Source: UBA6176 sp032119375
Lineage (GTDB): Bacteria > Verrucomicrobiota > Verrucomicrobiia > Limisphaerales > UBA9464
Reading direction: 5' to 3'
Length of the DNA stretch: 64,000 bases
NCBI GenBank assembly: GCA_964430505.1
Contig: CAYSGH010000012.1
Span: forward strand, 6,522 to 70,521
In this document: piece by piece, positions 59,432-64,000 of the stretch
Layout: each line of letters starts with the position of its first letter
Position numbering within the stretch: the stretch's first letter is position 1
The notes under the pieces: model-generated
Told to the model about the DNA's origin: nothing
Database searches by the model: none
The model's input: only the letters and a program-made list of their open reading frames with translations
Made by a program: the position numbers and the translations under genes

Positions 59432-60418
59432 CTACGGCTCCTGCAACGCCTTGAATTGCGCCAGCCGCGTGGGTTGGCCTCGCAGCCTGCGGACGACGTC
59501 CCGCAGGCGCACGGCCGCCACGCCGCCTGCCCCAAGCAGGCCCCCGGCCACCTCGCGGCGAACCCGGTCCACGTCCGCCGCATACGCCGGGTTCGCGGCC
59601 GCGAACAACTGCCGCTTCACCTCGGTCCGAGCGGCGAAACGGAGCCGCAGCAGGGCGCGCGTGAATGGCCTCCGCCACGCCGCCTCCGGGATCCAGCCCG
59701 CCATGCATTCCATGGCCCGCCATTCGTCCCGCACGAACGTCTCCAGGCTGGACACGTGACGCGACGACGCATTGAGCGTGCTGATGCGGTAGGCGCACAA
59801 CACCTCGGGAACCTCCACCACCGCCCAGCCCCGATGCGCCAGCTCCGCCAGGAAGATGCCATCCGCAAGCTGCGGAAAGGCCCCAAAGCTCGCCGGCACG
59901 GGACGCCGCAGCGTCCGGAAAACCACCCCGGGCAGCAGGATCGTCTCCAAGGTGGCTTGGCGACGCAGGAACTCCTCCACGCCGACGACCCGTGCACGGG
60001 AGCCTGCGTTCCGCCGGCCCGGCATCACCACCCGCCCGTGCTGGTTGACCTTCTCGTCCAGCACATACGAGAAACCCTCCCCCTCTAACGCCTCCAGCTC
60101 CGGCACGCACCGTTCAAAGAAGGTGGGCCGTATCAGGTCGTCCGCCATCAGCAGGTGCAGGTGGTCCGCCTCCGTCGCCAACGCCAAGCAACGGTTCAGG
60201 TTGCCCAGCACGCCCACGTTCTCCTCGTTCCGCCGGAACTCGATCCGCAGGGTCGGATGCCCCCGCACGATCGCCTCCGTCGCGTCGGTCGAGCCGTTGT
60301 CGATCACCACGATCCGGTCCGGCCGCCGTGTCTGGGACGCGAGGCACTCCAACGTCGCCGGAAGGAAGTGGGCGGCGTTGTACGTCGGGATCGCCGTGAG
60401 GATCTCGGGACGTTCCAT
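59432..60418 (-). CDS. Glycosyltransferase family 2
   Basis: A 328-residue GT-A glycosyltransferase. The N-terminus ILTAIPTYNAAHFLPATLECL is the nucleotide-sugar site, followed by DRIVVIDNGSTDATEAI, NEENVGVLGNLNRCL and the DxD-like MADDLIR. No membrane segment is seen. It is the last gene of a four-gene minus-strand operon, 36 bp after the CmcI-like gene. Together with the epimerase and methyltransferase it probably builds and decorates a surface glycan. ATG 60416-60418 is the natural start. Confidence 0.9.
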   Translation of the reverse strand: MERPEILTAIPTYNAAHFLPATLECLASQTRRPDRIVVIDNGSTDATEAIVRGHPTLRIEFRRNEENVGVLGNLNRCLALATEADHLHLLMADDLIRPTFFERCVPELEALEGEGFSYVLDEKVNQHGRVVMPGRRNAGSRARVVGVEEFLRRQATLETILLPGVVFRTLRRPVPASFGAFPQLADGIFLAELAHRGWAVVEVPEVLCAYRISTLNASSRHVSSLETFVRDEWRAMECMAGWIPEAAWRRPFTRALLRLRFAARTEVKRQLFAAANPAYAADVDRVRREVAGGLLGAGGVAAVRLRDVVRRLRGQPTRLAQFKALQEP

Positions 60419-60454
60419 GGACGGGTCCGTCGCGCGTGAGGTGGCCGTGCGGGC

Positions 60455-61219
60455 CTAGCGGCGTCGCAGCCAGGCCCCCGGCCAATGCGTGATGTTGCGC
60501 CGAAGCCCGCTCTCGTTGAACGGCCACGGCGGCTGCGCCCATTCAAACTCCGGATGCGCCGCCGCAAACTCCCGTGCCGCCGCCTCGGGATGGTCCCACG
60601 TCCACTCCGGCTGCCCCCGCGGCGCGTCGTGCAGCTCCTTCATGATGCCATCCGTCGCCACGATGTAGGACCCGGGCGTCACCAATCCATGGTAGGCCTC
60701 CAGCTCCGCCGCCACGTGCGCCTTCGTGTGGTTCGAGTCCAGCAACACCAGGACCTTCTCCCCCGGTTGGATCAACGCCCGCGCCCGCGCGACCACGCCG
60801 GGATCCGTCGAGGAGCCCTCGATCAAGGTGATGTACGAGGCGAGCGGATGCCCCTCGATGGCGGCGCGGTTGTGCGGGCGGATCTCGATGTCGATGCCCA
60901 CCACGCGCCCGCGCCCCATCGCCTTGCAGAGGCTCGCGTAGTAGATGAGCGACCCGCCGTGCGCCACGCCGGTCTCGATGATCACGTCCGGTTGCACCGC
61001 GTGCAGCACCTCCTGCGTCCGCACCATGTCCTCCGGCAACTGGATGATGGGTCGCCCCATCCAGCTAAACGTGTACGAGTAACGCTGGCTCCAGCCCACC
61101 TTCACCCACGCGTCCGACAACAGCTCGAACGCGCCGTCGGAGTACAACGGCATCTCATGGCGCCCCTCCGGCCCCTCCGCGACCAACGTCCGCGCCTCCG
61201 TGTCGATGGTGATCTTCAT
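60455..61219 (-). CDS. CmcI-like cephalosporin hydroxylase family / sugar methyltransferase
   Basis: A 254-residue protein of the CmcI family, which has a class I methyltransferase fold. IIETGVAHGGSLIYYASLC is motif I, VVGIDIEIRPHN follows, and VLVLLDSNHTKAHVAAELEAY and YIVATDGIMKELH complete the fold. The family name comes from cephamycin synthesis, but most members in glycan loci are thought to O-methylate sugars. Here the setting between a C-methyltransferase and a glycosyltransferase favours a sugar. ATG 61217-61219 is chosen; the frame is open upstream but unconserved. Confidence 0.85.
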   Translation of the reverse strand: MKITIDTEARTLVAEGPEGRHEMPLYSDGAFELLSDAWVKVGWSQRYSYTFSWMGRPIIQLPEDMVRTQEVLHAVQPDVIIETGVAHGGSLIYYASLCKAMGRGRVVGIDIEIRPHNRAAIEGHPLASYITLIEGSSTDPGVVARARALIQPGEKVLVLLDSNHTKAHVAAELEAYHGLVTPGSYIVATDGIMKELHDAPRGQPEWTWDHPEAAAREFAAAHPEFEWAQPPWPFNESGLRRNITHWPGAWLRRR

Positions 61220-61260
61220 GCTCTTCGAGAATGGATTCGGCGACGATACCCCATGGCCGT

Positions 61261-62421
61261 TCAAAGGCAGAGGATGTTTCCATGGAAGCCCATGGCTTCG
61301 AGGCCCGCCCGGATCTCGGGCTCGTAGTTGGGGTTGGCGATGACGACCAATGCGAGCTTCGCAATGGCGCGGTCGGTCGGCGCGACGACGGGCACCGAGG
61401 TTCCCGGGATCACGCCGCCTTGCTTCGCCGGGTTGACGTCCACCACGCACGCGGGCGGCCGGGCCTCCATGAGGTGGGCCAGCGCCACCCCCTTGGCTCC
61501 CGCGCCCCAGATGCCCCACACGCCGTCGCCGCGTCCGGCGTCGATGGCCCGCGCCAATCGACGCCGCTGTTGCGCGGCCGACCGCGTGAACGCCGCCAAG
61601 CTGCCGCGGGCAGGCACGCCCGGCCCAAGCCCCGGCCTCGCCGACCGCTTGGCCACGCGCAGCTCCAGCCATTGGTATTGCCCGCCAAACACCCCGACGT
61701 GGCGCTGCACCACGAATCCGGCCCGGCGCGCCAGGTGCGCCAGCGTGGGCTGGGTGAAGTAGTTGCAATGCTCGTAGAAGACGTCCCAGAGGCACTCGTT
61801 CTCCACGATCCACTCGAACCTCGGCGTCTCCACCACCACCAACGGGTCGCCCGCCGCGCGGGCTATCGACGCCAGCTCGCCCAGAAACGCCCCAATCCCA
61901 GCCACGTGCTCCACCACGTGGCGGCAAATCACGACGTCATGCGCGCCCCGCACGTCCGCGCCCGTCAGGTAGCCCCCATGAAACCGCACCCGGCCCCCGT
62001 CCATTTCCATGGGCCCCTCGTACGACGTGTCATAACCCTCCGCCGTCGCCCCGAGGCGTTCCGCCGCCCTCCGAAGGAACTCGCCCTTGCCGCAGCCCAC
62101 CTCCAGCAACCGCCCGCCCCGCACGCCCGGGACGTCCCCCAGCCGTTGGATCAACGCGTCCACGTGCGCCCGGAACAACGGCGACGCCCCCTGCCGGTTC
62201 TCGTACCGCTCGTCGTAGGGAATCCGCGCGCCCTCGAACGTCCCGTTGAACACCAGCCCGCACCCGCCGCATTGACGCAGCGTGACGTCGCCCCGCGGCA
62301 CCTTGCGGGCCTCCGCCACCGTCCGGAACCGGTAGTTCAACACCGTCGGCTGGCCCTTCAACTCCAGGCCTTTGACAAGCGTGCGACCTCCGCAGCCGGG
62401 ACAGTCCGGACGTGGCTTCAT
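61261..62421 (-). CDS. Three-domain sugar C-methyltransferase
   Basis: A 386-residue enzyme with the domain order of the TylC3/NovU-type sugar C-methyltransferases. The N-terminal zinc-binding domain has CPGCGG and CGGCGL. The SAM-binding domain has LLEVGCGKGEFLRRA, with CRHVVEHV and FYEHCNYFTQPTL. The C-terminal domain has a second Rossmann-like fold (GIWGAGAKGVALAHLM, VVDVNPAKQGGVIPGT). These enzymes methylate a keto-sugar nucleotide, usually to make a branched deoxysugar. ATG 62419-62421 overlaps the stop of the epimerase gene by 4 bp (ATGA), so the two are coupled. Confidence 0.9.
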   Translation of the reverse strand: MKPRPDCPGCGGRTLVKGLELKGQPTVLNYRFRTVAEARKVPRGDVTLRQCGGCGLVFNGTFEGARIPYDERYENRQGASPLFRAHVDALIQRLGDVPGVRGGRLLEVGCGKGEFLRRAAERLGATAEGYDTSYEGPMEMDGGRVRFHGGYLTGADVRGAHDVVICRHVVEHVAGIGAFLGELASIARAAGDPLVVVETPRFEWIVENECLWDVFYEHCNYFTQPTLAHLARRAGFVVQRHVGVFGGQYQWLELRVAKRSARPGLGPGVPARGSLAAFTRSAAQQRRRLARAIDAGRGDGVWGIWGAGAKGVALAHLMEARPPACVVDVNPAKQGGVIPGTSVPVVAPTDRAIAKLALVVIANPNYEPEIRAGLEAMGFHGNILCL

Positions 62422-63329
62422 GAGGGCCGAGACTCCAACATGGCCCGGAGCCCGTCCACAAGGTTGACCTGGGGCGACCACCCCAGCGCCCGCAGGCGCG
62501 TCGCGTCCGCCACGACGTGGTCCAGCGGGTCCACGACGCCGACATCCTCCGCCTGCACGAGCTCCGGTCGCCTCGCCAAGCCCGCCAGCGTCCGCGCGAA
62601 CGCCTCCACCGTCACCCCAACACCCGTGCCCACGTTGAAGGAGCCCTCGGCCGACGACCGCGCCAAGGCCATCAACGCCTCGCCCGTGTCGTCCACGTGG
62701 ATGTAGTCCTTCGTGCTCCGCGGCGTTCGCAGGCGCAGCACCTCCCCGGCGCGGAACCTTGAAATCAACGCGCTCGCAAGCCGCGCCGGATGCTCGCCGG
62801 GGCCGTAGGGATAGAAGATCCGCGCCCAGGCCAGCGACACGCCGGAGCCCCCCAGCCCCTCCCTGAGCCGCCGATGCAGCTCCACCTTCGCGCGTGCATA
62901 GGCCGACGCCGGGCCGAGGGGCGTTGAGTCCTCGTTCAGGGGCGTTCCCGTGACCGCGTACTCGATGCACGTCCCCAGGGCCACCAACCGCCGCACGCCG
63001 AGGGCGGGAAGGCGCCTCGCGAACGCCTCGCTCCAGCGCAGCCAGTCGGCGTTCTCCGGCGATTCCAGATAGACGCCCGGCGTCGTGACCCATGCCGCGT
63101 GCACGACCACGTCGGGTCGAAAGGCTTCCATCGCGTGCCAGGGCGGATCCGCCAGCGTGCCTGGAAGGCTTCGGACGCGGGCCGCCGCGTCCGGATGCGG
63201 GGCGCGCGACAGGACGGCGACGTCCCATCCGGCGTCCACGGCGCGGCGCACCAGGGCCCCGCCGAGGAACCCCGTCCCGCCCGTCACCAAAACCCGCCTG
63301 TGTTGGCCTGCGTCCGCGTTCATGAGCAT
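62418..63329 (-). CDS. NAD-dependent epimerase/dehydratase (extended SDR)
   Basis: A 303-residue sugar-nucleotide-modifying enzyme. It has the NAD-binding GGTGFLGGALV motif at the N-terminus, the catalytic YARAK (Tyr-x-x-x-Lys) preceded by LGTCIEY, and later TKDYIHVDDTGEAL, GSFNVGTG and a C-terminal LGWSPQVNLVDGL. Likely epimerase or 4-ketoreductase activity on a nucleotide sugar; the exact step is not known. It is the first gene of the glycan operon. ATG 63329 or 63323 could start it. The minisatellite lies about 240 bp upstream. Confidence 0.9.
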   Translation of the reverse strand: MLMNADAGQHRRVLVTGGTGFLGGALVRRAVDAGWDVAVLSRAPHPDAAARVRSLPGTLADPPWHAMEAFRPDVVVHAAWVTTPGVYLESPENADWLRWSEAFARRLPALGVRRLVALGTCIEYAVTGTPLNEDSTPLGPASAYARAKVELHRRLREGLGGSGVSLAWARIFYPYGPGEHPARLASALISRFRAGEVLRLRTPRSTKDYIHVDDTGEALMALARSSAEGSFNVGTGVGVTVEAFARTLAGLARRPELVQAEDVGVVDPLDHVVADATRLRALGWSPQVNLVDGLRAMLESRPS

Positions 63330-63565
63330 TCAGCCGGTCTTCGGCGAACGCGCAGGATGCTGGCCATGCCATGGCGGAAGACCAAGCCCGCAACCTCGTG
63401 CGTGGCGCGCCTTCGACGGCACCGGGCGGGGACGCGACGCCTGTATGCCGCGAAAGGATCGCGGGTTCAGGGGGGGTGCACCGCTGCGGAACCCGCTTGA
63501 ACCCCACCCTCGGCCTCATGGATGCACCGTCCGATCCTCCCACGCCTTCGGTCCAAGGCTGCGGT

Positions 63566-63922
63566 CCCTCGTGCGCCCTCCGGATGGCTTCATGCTGCGG
63601 CGAGATCGCATCGTGCTGTGGCAGGATCGCATCGTGCGCTCGATTTATCGCTCCGTGCGCCCGCCGGATGCCTTCGTGCGTCCGTCGGAGCGCGTCGTGC
63701 CGTGGCAAGATCGCATCGTGCTCTGGATTTATGGCTTCGTGCGCTCGCCGGAGCCCTTCGTACGCCCGATTTATCGCTTCGTGCGCCCGTCGGATGGCTT
63801 CGTGCACCCGCTGGATTGCTTCATGCTGTGGCGAGAACGCATCGTGCGGTCGATTTATCGCACTGTGCACCCGCAAGACGGCATCATGCCCCCGCCAGGT
63901 TCCGTCGTGTGGCTTTCAGAAG
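63566..63922. repeat. 21-bp minisatellite, about 17 units
   Basis: Seventeen consecutive 21-bp units, each starting near GCNTCGTGC and alternating between endings such as CGATTTATC, GGCAGGATC and CGTCGGATG. Units are degenerate (roughly half to three quarters of positions shared), with no spacers. On the minus strand one frame reads as heptads of the H-(E/D)-A-I-x-x-x type; on the plus strand another reads as I-A-S-C-x-x-x heptads. Confidence 0.85.
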
Positions 63923-63979
63923 GCCCGCAGACCCTAGTGCAGGAACGTGTGGCGGGGTGATCCGGTGGTGTCGCTTCGC

Positions 63980-64000
63980 GCTCCCCGCTCCCCGCTCCCC
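63980..64000. repeat. GCTCCCC heptamer, three tandem copies
   Basis: Three perfect copies of a 7-bp unit form the last 21 bases of the window and may continue beyond it. The array's full length cannot be judged from here. Confidence 0.6.

Larger units (their letters stand above)
63330..64000. other. Right-end region without a confident gene, dominated by tandem repeats
   Basis: 671 bp upstream of the glycan operon. The part from 63330 to 63565 should contain the operon's promoter, but no clear -35/-10 pair was found. From 63566 it is mostly a 21-bp minisatellite. Several frames are open on both strands because the repeat unit is a multiple of three and stop-poor, so openness is not evidence for a gene. 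The last 21 bp are three copies of GCTCCCC. Confidence 0.5.

Noticed and set aside
63566..63922. CRISPR array
   Set aside because: The 21-bp units are contiguous and degenerate, with no spacers and no cas genes in the window.

Overview
The window is very GC-rich DNA that looks like a member of the PVC superphylum, most likely Verrucomicrobiota (a Pedosphaera/Limisphaera-like lineage). The main signs are a cytochrome-DUF1549-DUF1553 / DUF1501 / WD40 operon, a giant extracellular protein with an LEPR-XLL-type N-terminus, GEVEDY repeats, a secreted protein with the C-terminal 'GPW...YFRIR' ending common in verrucomicrobial proteins, and lipid A synthesis (LpxA), which implies an outer membrane. 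The assignment is inferred from gene content only. No transposase, integrase, phage gene or CRISPR array was seen.

Layout. 1-4 kb: a truncated exported methyltransferase-like gene, tRNA-Pro(GGG), then on the minus strand a Gfo/Idh/MocA oxidoreductase, a small protein coupled to an AbiEii-like nucleotidyltransferase, and lpxA. 3.7-4.1 kb: an intergenic stretch with a strong minus-strand terminator and a possible small gene or RNA. 4.2-12 kb: a conserved membrane protein (+), then mutS, DUF1549/DUF1553, DUF1501 and WD40 genes (-), the last three linked by ATGA overlaps. 12.3-14 kb: a glycosyltransferase and an FkbM methyltransferase (+). 14-14.5 kb: a non-coding stretch with a cruciform-forming palindromic element.

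14.5-40.7 kb is the core. A 6553-residue extracellular protein (LEPR-XLL, beta-rich repeats, RTX, SdrD-B and Calx-beta modules) is followed 5 nt later by a second secreted protein (GEVEDY repeats, IgGFc-binding-like domain, HYR and cadherin-like repeats). The second gene is broken by a 100-N assembly gap inside a 546-bp tandem repeat. Converging on this pair, 40.8-49.3 kb holds a five-gene minus-strand operon: a TolC-like protein (with an apparent 4-bp-duplication frameshift), an HlyD adaptor, a GAF-HlyD fusion, a PqqD-M50 protease-HlyD fusion, and a short SecA-like ATPase. There is no ABC transporter. I infer that this is a dedicated export machine for the giant proteins; it is the most interesting system in the window.

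49.7-64 kb: an ARPP-1 domain protein, serS, a carbon-nitrogen hydrolase, gcvP, a fatty acid hydroxylase and a glycogen/glucan phosphorylase, then a four-gene minus-strand glycan-modification operon (NAD-dependent epimerase, C-methyltransferase, CmcI-like enzyme, GT2). The right end carries a 21-bp minisatellite of about 17 units that reads as heptads in several frames.
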